A stretch of 64,000 nucleotides of DNA from Mucilaginibacter sp. dw_454 (GTDB lineage Bacteria > Bacteroidota > Bacteroidia > Sphingobacteriales > Sphingobacteriaceae), in the NCBI RefSeq assembly GCF_018449775.1, contig NZ_JAAVVB010000004.1, forward strand, positions 124,001 to 188,000. Reading direction: 5' to 3'. Each line of letters starts with the position of its first letter. The stretch's first letter is position 1. Below, piece after piece: positions 7,507 through 16,671 of this stretch. A model generated the notes under the pieces. The model was not told the DNA's origin. It saw only the letters and a program-made list of their open reading frames with translations, and did not search any database. Both the position numbers and the translations under genes were made by a program.

Positions 7507-10296
7507 TTAAAGACTACCTATGCCCAGGTAGTCTTTCAAACCGATCCATCCGGTATGCTGATACTCCTTTTCAGGTAATGTTGGGATAAATTTGGGCCGT
7601 TGGTCACTTGCTAACCATTCGCGGTAATCTTTCCCACTTTTTAATTGCTGTCTGCGTATAAATGTCCGTGCCTGTATAAAAGGAAGGAAGTCAAAACCGA
7701 GCCAGTCATGCCAATCCACCCAGCCATTATTTGAATAGGTTACCTGTGGATTTGAAGGTATAAATGGCGGGCGCTTACCCGATTGCTTCCATGCTGTCCA
7801 TTGTATCTGCCGTTCAAAACCCTGGCGGTGAACATACAACTTAGCCTGTTCAAACGGCAAAAAACCCGTCATCACTTCCGGCGGCACATTTTCCCAAATA
7901 CCTTTCTTTTTCTGCAAAAAGCTGAGAAAAGAAATATTACGGTAACGGCAAGTTTGCGCGACCGTTAACATTTCCAAATATTCTGTGATACCCCTAACGT
8001 GCATTTGACCCTTTACGCCCCGCCGGTGCTGGGCGAACGCTTTAACCGCAGCTTCCGCGTTGTTATTGTTCCACGGAACATTATCATGATGCAGAAAAGT
8101 CCATAGTTGCTCCCAATGCTTTTTAAATCGTCTGGCATATTTACCGGCTGTCTCGCTTTTGTAGTTCCTTTCAACAAACGCCCCATAAAAATACTCGGTA
8201 TCCTTAATGTGCTTGTTCAAATGCGTTTGCTTTAGGCCATGCTTATCTATCGTCTCAACGATCCTGCGCATCAATTGATTAAAGGCAGGAACCAGTTTAT
8301 TGTATTCCTGGTCAAATTGATTTTTAAAAAGATCATCATTCAAATCGCGGATCAGGTGGATAAGGCATTTCTGGCTTTTGACATTCAAGGTTTCATAGCC
8401 CGGATAAAAATCAGAAACGATGATGCCCTCGTAACCTTTTAATAGCTGCTGCAAAAAGCCGACCTCGCGGGTAGAGGCGTAATAATAAAATACGGTATGG
8501 GTAGTCGCAAATACCCATACATAACCCGATTCCCTGGAAAGCTTGATCGTGGTTTCATCAATATGGATAACCGGGCTGTTCAATACGATGCTCCGGATAT
8601 AAGTTGCAACCGGTGCCCACGTTTTATTCCACCACCTGTTTTTATACATCACCAGGTACATCGGGCTTACCCAAATATGGTAGTGTTCCTGTATGAGTTT
8701 GCTGATTGCCTCGTTACTGATATGAAAATTGACATAGTAATCCAGTACCAGTGCAAACAAGTTATCGCCATAGTGCATGATGCGCAACGTTTTATTCATG
8801 GTTTTTTTGCCGCATTTCGCACACTTGGCCGTACCTGACCGGTATTCCGTTACGTGTGTCCTGATACCCGAAGCGGTAAACTTCAGGTCGGTTTGCAGAA
8901 CCGAAGATTTGGTTTCATGGCTTTGATATAATTTATGGTGGCCACAACCAGGGCAGGCTTTAAGCGGCGGCATAATAACTACTTCGTTTATCTTTTTAGG
9001 CCGCCATGCCATGTGTCCCTGACCCAATTGTTCCGGTCTTTCCCTGGCCGAACTGCCAGACGGCGTTTGCTTTTTCAATTCGTTGCGCCAATATATTTTG
9101 TTGCGTTGGTAATCAAAATAAGATGCTTTGGTGATCAACTGGAAATCATCGCCAAACTCCTTGTTATGTTGCAGGCGGTAAGGGGTGTGTTTTTTCATTT
9201 GGGCGACCTGCTGCACATCGTCCCGGTTAGTGTCTGATGCCAATTTATCGAACCATTGATGAACAACACGCAATGCTCTGCAATCATCATGGTTATATTG
9301 AAGCAATTTATCTTTCCATTCGTCCAAGCCGGTTTCTTCCCATTTCTTTCGCCAGACCATGCTTAAGAACCCATCGGCTTGGGTATCGCTCCATTTAAAA
9401 TCCAGGTAATCTCCCAACTCCTTTAAACCATTACCATAGGTCGGCGGGTAAACATGAGTTCGCAGAAAAGCCAGCAGGTTGACCATTCTTTTTTCAATGG
9501 CCGGCCAATATTTAAGAAACGGTGATTTTTTAACGGCCAGTCTCAGGACTTTGGTTTCGTAGCTTCCGTAATGATAAATTTCCGCATCTGGATATTCGTT
9601 AAATAGTTTGAAAAGCCGGTTAAAGTTGGCTTGTTCGCTTTCTTTAGTATACGACCAAAAGGAAAACTTTTCTTCCGGCTTTCCGTCTTGTATGACCAGG
9701 CCGCCTAACAGGTAAATATGTTGCTCATTCGCTGTACCCTCAAAGTCAAGGTAGATCGCGGTAGTGGTATTGTTCAATACCGGCGGCTCTATCACAAATG
9801 TTTTTTGTTCGCGGATCGCTAAAGCTTTCAGTTCCCATAAATAACTGCTTTGCGGGTTCGGCGCCCGCCGTCTTCGCGGTTTAAACAGATAGGAAAGTTG
9901 CGTTATAGTGGTAATTCCTTTGTTATGGTATTTTAATAACGACTTCAAACTCATGCTTGGCAGCAGGCTAATACAATCCCGTTCGACCAGCTTTCGATGG
10001 CAGTCATCCTTAAACCGGCATTCCGCACAATGGGATATTTTATAATAAGGCGGCGGCTGATCTTTGCTCAGAACAGCAATTGTATTATTTAATAATTGCT
10101 GAGCCTGAATGTGATTACGGGAAGATTTAATTAATTTACTTTGATCTGGTGAGTAACTCATCTCCCAGGCTGCTATGGCTATTGGATTATTTATTTTCGA
10201 GGGATCAGTATGCTGCTGAATTTCTTCCTTTGATATTTTCCATGCTTTGTATGAACAGTAAAGCATGGCCTCCAGGGCGTTGAATTGAAGTTCCAT
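7507..10296 (-). CDS. fusion: Fe-S/RecB-like remnant + DEDD exonuclease + IS66-type transposase + two C-terminal repeats
   Basis: 929 aa, one uninterrupted frame. Residues 1-110 keep the four-Cys pattern of Cas4/AddB/TM0106-type nucleases (Cys14, Cys90, Cys93, Cys99) and the HIQAQQLL helix, but no clear D...ExK active site, so the nuclease core looks shortened or lost. Residues 111-145 resemble a helix-hairpin-helix. Residues 180-350 look like a YprB-type RNase H exonuclease with DEDD acids (Asp184/Glu186 in IYLDFEGTA, YNHDDCRA at 334-341). Residues 445-500 hold a zinc finger (CPGC, CAKC). Residues 575-790 are an IS66-like DDE domain (Asp580, Asp629, Glu748). Two repeats of about 55 residues follow (812-867, 869-925; both FLPFxQA ... 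GW ... WLG/YLG), like the repeat units of some integrases. No terminal inverted repeats or IS66 accessory genes flank it, so it is not a normal IS. Confidence 0.85.
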   Translation of the reverse strand: MELQFNALEAMLYCSYKAWKISKEEIQQHTDPSKINNPIAIAAWEMSYSPDQSKLIKSSRNHIQAQQLLNNTIAVLSKDQPPPYYKISHCAECRFKDDCHRKLVERDCISLLPSMSLKSLLKYHNKGITTITQLSYLFKPRRRRAPNPQSSYLWELKALAIREQKTFVIEPPVLNNTTTAIYLDFEGTANEQHIYLLGGLVIQDGKPEEKFSFWSYTKESEQANFNRLFKLFNEYPDAEIYHYGSYETKVLRLAVKKSPFLKYWPAIEKRMVNLLAFLRTHVYPPTYGNGLKELGDYLDFKWSDTQADGFLSMVWRKKWEETGLDEWKDKLLQYNHDDCRALRVVHQWFDKLASDTNRDDVQQVAQMKKHTPYRLQHNKEFGDDFQLITKASYFDYQRNKIYWRNELKKQTPSGSSARERPEQLGQGHMAWRPKKINEVVIMPPLKACPGCGHHKLYQSHETKSSVLQTDLKFTASGIRTHVTEYRSGTAKCAKCGKKTMNKTLRIMHYGDNLFALVLDYYVNFHISNEAISKLIQEHYHIWVSPMYLVMYKNRWWNKTWAPVATYIRSIVLNSPVIHIDETTIKLSRESGYVWVFATTHTVFYYYASTREVGFLQQLLKGYEGIIVSDFYPGYETLNVKSQKCLIHLIRDLNDDLFKNQFDQEYNKLVPAFNQLMRRIVETIDKHGLKQTHLNKHIKDTEYFYGAFVERNYKSETAGKYARRFKKHWEQLWTFLHHDNVPWNNNNAEAAVKAFAQHRRGVKGQMHVRGITEYLEMLTVAQTCRYRNISFLSFLQKKKGIWENVPPEVMTGFLPFEQAKLYVHRQGFERQIQWTAWKQSGKRPPFIPSNPQVTYSNNGWVDWHDWLGFDFLPFIQARTFIRRQQLKSGKDYREWLASDQRPKFIPTLPEKEYQHTGWIGLKDYLGIGSL

Positions 10297-10318
10297 ATTT
10301 TATCATTTGTGATAAAAT
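10297..10318. promoter_or_regulatory. 22-bp perfect palindrome abutting the fusion-gene start
   Basis: Arms ATTTTATCA (10297-10305) and TGATAAAAT (10310-10318) are separated by TTTG. The palindrome touches the ATG at 10296, so a bound protein or an mRNA hairpin would block initiation. It could be an autoregulatory operator or one end-site of a transposase-like protein. Confidence 0.5.
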
Positions 10319-10371
10319 AACGGCAACTGAGTTAATTATTTTATGTAAAAATTGGAAATTCCTGCCTGTAT

Positions 10372-12351
10372 TTATTCTTCCCTGACCACTAACAGATGCG
10401 CCAGTTCCGGTGTATCATAAATCCTTTCCATTTCGGTATCGATGATCGCGACCACTTCCTGCTTGATGCGGATATAGTTCTCCTCTATCTCGGCTTGGCT
10501 GATCTCCCGAACCTTGGGAATGGGTACATAGGATTCTTCCTCGGCTTTTAAGGTTTCATGATCGTTTAATATTTCACAATGAAAGGTTTTTAATTCTATT
10601 TTTTCTGTGGGGTCATCCGCAACGGCACCCACAAACTCACCGGACGATAATGAGGCGATCCTCGATGGCGGTATGGCGGCTTCCAGCTGCTTTGAACGAC
10701 TGATAGATGTGTCCTGGCTATTGATAGAGAGGCTTTCACGTTCCTGCATGATCTTGCCGAAACGTTCGCTTAATTGCTTGGCCGTATCACCAACGACCTG
10801 GCCGCTAATGATATTGCCGACGATATTGGCGATCACATCCGCCTGCTCGCGGCCGTAGTCCTTTCTGAGCTGCGAGAAATCCTGAACGCCCAGACAGGTA
10901 GCTACCTTATTGCTTCTGGCAGTTGCAATCAGACTGTCGATAGCATTAAAATAAATAGTGGGGAACTCATCAAATATCAGGCTGCTTTTAACCTGTTTCT
11001 TCCGGTTGACCAGCTTGATCATACGCGAGATATATAAAGATAGGACCGCACCATAAACCTGCTGCTTCTGCGGGTCATTGCCCGCGCAGATGATCTTAGG
11101 CGCTTCCGGATTATTCAGATCCAGCGTAAAATCATTGCCGCTCAGAACGTAGTAGAGTTTTGGCGAAGAAAGGCGAGCCATGCTGATCTTAGCGCTGGCG
11201 ATCTGGCCTTCAAGCTGCTCCATCGCGCCGTTGACATAAGCGGTAACGAACGGGTTGATCAGCACTTCGATCTCCGGTTCGGTCCGCAATACCGGGAACA
11301 ACTGCTCATAATTCATCTGCATCAGTTCAATAGCATGGGGCAGCGTACAGAACATGCCGTTCTTGTATTTTTTCAGAAACCAGATCACGCTGGTGACGAA
11401 GTTGATCGGAGACTCGACAAAGAAGTCGCCTTGTTTTTTAATCCACTCCCGGTTCAGACCAAGCATCGTTGTCCGGCTGCTTTCAGTGGCATCGGTGATA
11501 TCTTCCATGCTTTCGGGGTACAGGGGGTTACAGCGGTGGTGGATGTCGTCAAAGTTGATCACATAGAATTTTGGCTCGACCGGGTACAGGTGTTTGTATT
11601 TTAAAAAGGTGTTATAGGCGATAATAGATAGGTCATCATACTTGAAATCATAGATGAACATCGTAAAACATTTTTTAATATGCTGGGTGATCACATGGCG
11701 GATGACGAAGTACGATTTACCGGCGCCGGGCGTGCCCGACACCAGCAATGCCCGGAAGGGATTAATGATATTGATCCAGGACTTCCTGATCTTGCCTTTA
11801 AGGTTATATTGCGCAGGCAGGTTAATGGAATATTCATTTTCCAGCAGCCGTTCTTCCTGCGGGAAGGTTTCCTGCAGGCGATTGAAGATGTCACCTGCTA
11901 ATTGCTGTTTGATCAGCCGGGACAGCAATGCGCCGCCATTGAGCGTGAGCAGGAACCCAACAGAAGTTACCGTCATGTACAGCACAGCGATCAGTTCCGT
12001 CGGGCCGGATAATAACAACAGCAGATAACTCAGCCAGTAGGTCAGCAAACCGGAAATAAAGTAACGCAGCGCGGTAGCTAATTTCAGTTTCTCATCTTTT
12101 TTACCCCGCGTTCCGACCAGCGAGACCAGCAGCAGTATAAGCGCGGCGAGTTTGGAAATATAGAAATGTTTAAACAGGCCTGTCTTGGCCAGGTTTAATA
12201 AAATGCGCTGAACAAAAGGCTGCGTCAGATGCCAGCTTTCAAAAGCGGCGTAGCAGTAAATATAAAAGTGCAGGCATAATAAGATGATGCTGCATTTTCT
12301 CGTCAGGTCGGTTATCTTTCTTAAAGCTTCTGCGTTCTCTCCGGTATTCAT
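10372..12351 (-). CDS. mobC: MobC/TraG-VirD4-type coupling protein
   Basis: 659 aa. It has three or four N-terminal membrane helices (about residues 22-37, 66-80, 100-115, 120-137), then a cytoplasmic ATPase with Walker A SGTPGAGKS (about 205-213) and Walker B SSLIFDEFPTIY. Coupling proteins bring the relaxase-DNA complex to a type IV secretion channel. This is the form found in Bacteroidota mobilization clusters, where it follows mobA and mobB. The relaxase gene ends 47 bases upstream on the same strand. No secretion-channel genes are in the window, so transfer would depend on genes elsewhere. Confidence 0.9.
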   Translation of the reverse strand: MNTGENAEALRKITDLTRKCSIILLCLHFYIYCYAAFESWHLTQPFVQRILLNLAKTGLFKHFYISKLAALILLLVSLVGTRGKKDEKLKLATALRYFISGLLTYWLSYLLLLLSGPTELIAVLYMTVTSVGFLLTLNGGALLSRLIKQQLAGDIFNRLQETFPQEERLLENEYSINLPAQYNLKGKIRKSWINIINPFRALLVSGTPGAGKSYFVIRHVITQHIKKCFTMFIYDFKYDDLSIIAYNTFLKYKHLYPVEPKFYVINFDDIHHRCNPLYPESMEDITDATESSRTTMLGLNREWIKKQGDFFVESPINFVTSVIWFLKKYKNGMFCTLPHAIELMQMNYEQLFPVLRTEPEIEVLINPFVTAYVNGAMEQLEGQIASAKISMARLSSPKLYYVLSGNDFTLDLNNPEAPKIICAGNDPQKQQVYGAVLSLYISRMIKLVNRKKQVKSSLIFDEFPTIYFNAIDSLIATARSNKVATCLGVQDFSQLRKDYGREQADVIANIVGNIISGQVVGDTAKQLSERFGKIMQERESLSINSQDTSISRSKQLEAAIPPSRIASLSSGEFVGAVADDPTEKIELKTFHCEILNDHETLKAEEESYVPIPKVREISQAEIEENYIRIKQEVVAIIDTEMERIYDTPELAHLLVVREE

Positions 12352-12398
12352 AGCCCCTCCTATATCCTCCCCGGTAGGAAGGACTTGTTAAATGATTT

Positions 12399-13649
12399 TT
12401 ACCCTGCCAATAATCTTCTTTTCTTTTTCCTGCGGAACGGGTCGGGCATGCTCTGTTCATTCCTGCTGCGGAATGCAGCATCGATCAGCCTTTGAATTAC
12501 CGGCTGATCGTGGGCAGGATAGTTTTTCTGATCGGCAGGAATTGATTTTATCGTTGTGTCAGGCAGGATAGTCGCCTGTTGTTCTTTTTCTGTCGTGGCG
12601 CCGGATGGCAGTCTTCCCAGAAATGCTTTTGCACTGTAAGCTTTGCCGAGATCGGATCCGTTGTAAACTACCCGTGTGGCGTTGTCGATAAAGGTGACGC
12701 CATAAATATTGCCCTGCACGTTTTCATGCAGCAGGATGCGAATACCCTGCGCCTGCAATTGTGCTTTCAGTTCATCGGTACTACGAGCTTTTGCAATGGC
12801 TTTGTCCAGCAGATGTTTCAACCTTTGCCCGTATGGTTTCCGCGCGGTTTCATTCGGCGCAAACTTTTTTTCCAGGTTTTTGATAGTCGGGCTGCTGTAA
12901 ATAGAACTGGCCTTGATCGGTACGCCGATCTTCTTTCCCTGTTCGTCCAGCAAGCTGTAAACCAATCCTTTGTTCTCATACATGCCGGTGCCCGGCGTTC
13001 CCCGGTCGGCCAGCACATTGAATTGCCGGAGCGCCGCGTTCAGCTCCGGCAGGGAGGTGAATTTATAACTGCCGGTCACCTCTCTGACAATAGCGGAGAT
13101 GGCGGCTTTGGTCGCTGTTTTTCCGTACTCGATCTTTTGCAGGCTGACCGGCTTGAGCATATAAGCCATTTCTTTGTTCTGGTCTTCCGCTTTGATCAGC
13201 CCGTATTCAATCTCTAATTCCTTCCGCGCTTTCTCCGACTGGTTCCTGCCGATATTATGCGTTTCGATACGCTGTCCGCCATCGGCAATATTCACGGTCG
13301 CGATATGAATATGCGGGTGCGGGGCATCGAAATGCCGGTAGACGAGGAAAGGCTGACCGCCGAAACCGATACCCTTCATGTAATCGAATGCGATGCCTCT
13401 GAGCAGTGTATCGTCGAGCACATCATCCTTTGAAAAGTTAAGGCTGATGTGCACCGCGTTGGTTTTGGTCATGTCATTCTGCCGGGTTAGCTTTTCAAAC
13501 CATTGTAGTTTGCTTTTAAAGGAAAGCTGTTCGGGTTGGTAAATGAAACCAGCGGCCAGTATTAATTCCGCTTCCGCGTTGGCTACCTTATTTTCATTAT
13601 AACTGAGCACCCCCCTGATGCTTTTGCCGGTGATTATGCGGGCGACCAT
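12399..13649 (-). CDS. mobB: relaxase/mobilization nuclease (MobB type)
   Basis: 416 aa. The N-terminal relaxase domain has the metal-binding triad His111, His113, His115 in RHFDAPHPHIHIATVNI, the mark of the MobP/Relaxase PF03432 superfamily. A tyrosine near the N-terminus (VLSYNENKV) is the likely nicking residue. The C-terminus is basic and ends RRKKKRRLLAG. The enzyme nicks oriT and stays covalently attached to the transferred strand. Its start overlaps the end of the mobA-like gene by 16 bases, so the two are translationally coupled. Confidence 0.92.
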   Translation of the reverse strand: MVARIITGKSIRGVLSYNENKVANAEAELILAAGFIYQPEQLSFKSKLQWFEKLTRQNDMTKTNAVHISLNFSKDDVLDDTLLRGIAFDYMKGIGFGGQPFLVYRHFDAPHPHIHIATVNIADGGQRIETHNIGRNQSEKARKELEIEYGLIKAEDQNKEMAYMLKPVSLQKIEYGKTATKAAISAIVREVTGSYKFTSLPELNAALRQFNVLADRGTPGTGMYENKGLVYSLLDEQGKKIGVPIKASSIYSSPTIKNLEKKFAPNETARKPYGQRLKHLLDKAIAKARSTDELKAQLQAQGIRILLHENVQGNIYGVTFIDNATRVVYNGSDLGKAYSAKAFLGRLPSGATTEKEQQATILPDTTIKSIPADQKNYPAHDQPVIQRLIDAAFRSRNEQSMPDPFRRKKKRRLLAG

Positions 13650-14041
13650 TTCCCGGAAAGATCAGCCATCATCTCAAACAGTTCGTTTGCTTTCCGCTCG
13701 TTTCGCAGCAAATGTTCGAGGACTTCTATGATCTTCGTTGCTTTATCTTCCGGCACATCTAGCTGGTGAATTGCCCGTGTGATCTGATTGATATTGACAC
13801 CGGTGGCCTGCAGCTCTTTCTGGATGCCCGAGAATTTCTCGAGGATCTTGTCTATCGTAGCGTCATAATGCTGCACCACAATTTGCTGATGGTCGAGGAT
13901 ATGCCGCAGCAGTTCGCTGTGCGAACGTATGCCGGTACTCTGCTCCAGGATGGCGGATAGCTCATCATATTTCTCCTGCGTCAGCCGGGTATGGATCCGG
14001 CATGGTAACCGCTTCTCTGTTTCACTTGTTCCTTTGCTCAT
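13634..14041 (-). CDS. mobA: MobA-like relaxosome accessory protein
   Basis: 135 aa, a basic N-terminus followed by a ribbon-helix-helix-like region (RLPCRIHTRLTQEKYDELSA) and a long helical tail (GVNINQITRAIHQLD), the pattern of Bacteroidota MobA/bacterial mobilization proteins that bind oriT and help the relaxase. It sits directly next to the candidate oriT and overlaps the relaxase gene by 16 bases. Confidence 0.85.
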   Translation of the reverse strand: MSKGTSETEKRLPCRIHTRLTQEKYDELSAILEQSTGIRSHSELLRHILDHQQIVVQHYDATIDKILEKFSGIQKELQATGVNINQITRAIHQLDVPEDKATKIIEVLEHLLRNERKANELFEMMADLSGKWSPA

Positions 14042-14071
14042 ACGGTTAATTTTTATTGGTTAAAACTTGAA

Positions 14072-14142
14072 GAAACCGCGACTCCGAAGCGGTTTCCTAT
14101 CCCGCACCCGTGGCGCGGGCCGGATGCGGTTGTCGACAACCG
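14072..14142. other. candidate origin of transfer (oriT)
   Basis: Three stem-forming elements lie in 71 bases beside mobA: GAAACCGC (14072-14079) with GCGGTTTC (14089-14096); CCCGC (14101-14105) with GCGGG (14115-14119); and the perfect palindrome CGGTTGTCGACAACCG (14127-14142). Clusters of inverted repeats next to the mobA-mobB start are where oriT lies in related elements. The nick site cannot be placed from sequence alone. Confidence 0.55.
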
Positions 14143-14204
14143 TACATCTGGCTAAACACACTGAAAAAAGGTGTTTGGTGCTTATAAACAGGCTTATTCC
14201 GGCT

Positions 14205-15815
14205 TTATAGTCCTCTTCCTTTTCGCTTTTGAGACCTTTTAACAGTCGGGTACTGGTTAGCTTTAATCGGCCTTGTTTGTTCGGTTTGTCTGATGTTCTT
14301 CTCTTCGTTTATTGCCGGTTTCCAGTCCGGATCAAGGCGAAGGTTAGCCGGCACCAGCCGCATATCCGGTGTGTACAGATTAAGCGTTTTCTGCTCCGGA
14401 TTGGCTTCCATCAGCAGGCGGCTTCCGTTGCGTAAGGGAACGGAAGTGAGGTCGCCGCGCAATAGAGAATTTCTTACGCCATAATACCAGGATTGGTTGA
14501 TCGGCAGCAGTCCTAACTGATCTTCCATATCCTGTTTGCTGAAGCCGGTGATCAGCTTTTCAGAGTACCTGCTCTGGTCATTTCTCCGGTTCAGATCGAG
14601 TCTCATCCACTCGTTGGACTCGTCTCGAGTCTCGCTCAGCGGCGTGGTCATGACCGCTCTTCCGCAGAGCAGATTAAACGCGGACCTGGCGTCCGTTTCA
14701 ATTGGGAATTGATGTTCCCTTTTTGGAAAAGTTGTTTGTAAGTCCCATGCGCTCTCCAAAATATTATCGCTGAAAAATGTCGCATCCGACCAGTATTTTA
14801 ACATTAACCGGTCTGCGATTTCTGCACCCACCATGTCCTGGCTTAACCGGTAGATCTGTTCCTGTACGTCATTAACCTTTGGTGGAAATTCCGGTTCGGC
14901 ATCGCCACTGAAGATAAAGAGCTGCTTGTCATTATGCCAGTCAATCTGCTTCATCTGTTCCTCCAGCTTTTCACTGTCAATGCCATTGTAGGTTCCATGC
15001 ACTATTGGCGGATGAGGTACGACGGTTACGTTGTATGGATGGACAGAATAATAACCATCCTTAAATGCAATAGGAATAAAGTATTCAACAGATGCTTCAG
15101 GTTCATTGCGGGGTATTATCAAATTGAATTGATCCGGTCTGCCTGACAGCGTACGTTCCAGTTGTCCGTATATATCTGCACCCGGATATTGCTCGAGTCC
15201 CAGGGGCGCTAATTTTTCGTGCAGGTCGTCAAGCTTGCCGGAAAGGAGATTGTAAGCTAAGTTAGTATTGCATACGCCATATTCCGATACAGTAAACGAC
15301 CGGTTCCAGTCATATATCTGTTTTAAATCTCTCGCCGCGTCATCCCAGGCATGTTCAGGCCAGTAGCGGTATTGCAGCTGGTCCTGGATCTCTTTTCCTT
15401 TTTGCGATGGCTCGGCGGTCAGTTGCCAGAGATCGCTGAGCAGGGACTTGATCTCCTGCCTTTCATTTTCAGTCGACCTGCCCTTCGGATCGTTGAAATA
15501 CTGGTCCCAGTTGACTGCTTTAAAACGTTGTTCCAGTTTCGCTGTGTCGATGCCATTGATGGCCGCATGTTCGATGGGCGGACCCTGCCGGAGCGTAGCC
15601 TGATAGCCGTCCAGGCGGTAGGCATCGAACTGCCGGTCTCTGCGGAACTGCAGGTTGAACAGCATCTTTTCCTCGCCGAAGGGTATCGTATGGCCCACGG
15701 TAAAGTTCGGTGTATCCAGCCTGATCTTCTCCTTCAGTTTATCTGTAAACTCCTGTCCGGCAAAACCAATACCTGCCAGGTAGTCGATCAGCTCCTTTTC
15801 CTGTTCGCTGTTCAT
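14205..15815 (-). CDS. hypothetical protein of mobilizable element, 536 aa, internal duplication
   Basis: No recognised family. Two segments resemble each other: around residues 85-175 (AINGIDTAKLEQRFKAVNWD, then Glu/Lys-rich helix) and around 270-365 (TYNGIDSEKLEEQMKQIDWH), which suggests an internal duplication of about 180 residues. The C-terminus is basic and ends KRSQKRKGRGL, a tail shared with the upstream gene product. No signal peptide or membrane helix. Its ATG overlaps the upstream stop (ATGA), so the pair is translationally coupled. Genes like this often sit beside mob genes in Bacteroidota elements; the function is not known to me. Confidence 0.8.
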   Translation of the reverse strand: MNSEQEKELIDYLAGIGFAGQEFTDKLKEKIRLDTPNFTVGHTIPFGEEKMLFNLQFRRDRQFDAYRLDGYQATLRQGPPIEHAAINGIDTAKLEQRFKAVNWDQYFNDPKGRSTENERQEIKSLLSDLWQLTAEPSQKGKEIQDQLQYRYWPEHAWDDAARDLKQIYDWNRSFTVSEYGVCNTNLAYNLLSGKLDDLHEKLAPLGLEQYPGADIYGQLERTLSGRPDQFNLIIPRNEPEASVEYFIPIAFKDGYYSVHPYNVTVVPHPPIVHGTYNGIDSEKLEEQMKQIDWHNDKQLFIFSGDAEPEFPPKVNDVQEQIYRLSQDMVGAEIADRLMLKYWSDATFFSDNILESAWDLQTTFPKREHQFPIETDARSAFNLLCGRAVMTTPLSETRDESNEWMRLDLNRRNDQSRYSEKLITGFSKQDMEDQLGLLPINQSWYYGVRNSLLRGDLTSVPLRNGSRLLMEANPEQKTLNLYTPDMRLVPANLRLDPDWKPAINEEKNIRQTEQTRPIKANQYPTVKRSQKRKGRGL

Positions 15816-16435
15816 ATCCCACGTCCTTTCTTCCTTTGAATGTTTTTTTTCAGCGGCAGGGTTTCAGCTGGCTTTACATATCGTTCCGGCTTCAGTCCGG
15901 CATCCTGTAATACTTTTTCAGGAATATTGGTATTAAGTACCTGTTCCCTTTCCTTCAGATTCGGAATAATTTTCGTGGCGATCACATCTTTAAGGATATT
16001 CGGCCCGTTGGGATGAACCAGGAGCATGCCTATCGGCATTTTAAATGCCAGTGTGCGAAAGGAATGATCGGGTACACCGACCACAATGCTTTGTTCCATT
16101 GCTTTATCAACCTTCCTTCTGAATTTTTGCAGTTCCTTTTGTGACAGATGTTTATAAAGCAGGTTATCAATATACATGGTCAGGTTGTTATCCAGTGTGT
16201 ATTCTTTTCCTGCTGATGTGAATTTTTCAGGCGGCAGGTTTTTACAATATTCTTCCGCCTCTTTGATCAGTTGTCTGTCGCGTTCATTGAAACCGTAATA
16301 ATCTGTCGGGCCGCCATGGCCCTGGTTGGTAGCTGTTCCGACTTTGATATCATTAATATACAGCGTGGCGGAGAACGCATTGGTTTCCTGACTTAGCTGC
16401 TCACTGTGGTGTATGTTTTTTAATTCGATTTTCAT
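15812..16435 (-). CDS. hypothetical protein of mobilizable element, 207 aa
   Basis: Start chosen at 16435 (MKIELKNIHHSEQL), because the 12 codons before it look non-native. The N-terminus is beta-rich (FSATLYINDIKVGTATNQGHGG), the middle helical, and the basic C-terminus ends NIQRKKGRGI, very like the tail of its downstream partner. It overlaps that partner by four bases. I see no catalytic motif. Conserved partners of this kind in mobile elements have no function I can name. Confidence 0.75.
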   Translation of the reverse strand: MKIELKNIHHSEQLSQETNAFSATLYINDIKVGTATNQGHGGPTDYYGFNERDRQLIKEAEEYCKNLPPEKFTSAGKEYTLDNNLTMYIDNLLYKHLSQKELQKFRRKVDKAMEQSIVVGVPDHSFRTLAFKMPIGMLLVHPNGPNILKDVIATKIIPNLKEREQVLNTNIPEKVLQDAGLKPERYVKPAETLPLKKNIQRKKGRGI

Positions 16436-16644
16436 AACCAGTACACGATTGTTCGACCCAAAATTGTACAACCTGAAAATCTGTTTTTGCTACTGCGGTA
16501 TTAGCTAATAGTTTTTTTGCGTCAGGTATCAATAAGCCGCTTGCACGTCGTGGTATATTACAATATCAATATACTGCCTGGTATAAGGTTGGTTGTCATT
16601 CATTATTACTCATGGTTTTTAGCGATTAAATGACCGGATTTGCT

Positions 16645-16652
16645 TAGTTTTG
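16645..16652 (+). promoter_or_regulatory. -7 box for the methyltransferase operon
   Basis: TAGTTTTG fits TAnnTTTG and lies 19 bases before the ATG at 16672. The -33 element is weak. The region 16436-16671 is the divergent spacer between the mobile-element genes and the defence operon. Confidence 0.45.
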
Positions 16653-16671
16653 AAGTTGGGATTGTTGTGAA

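Noticed and set aside
10372..10606. Possible terminal inverted repeats of an IS around the 929-aa gene
   Set aside because: Flanks at 7497-7506 and beyond 10319 show no matching ends; the only palindrome is internal to one side.
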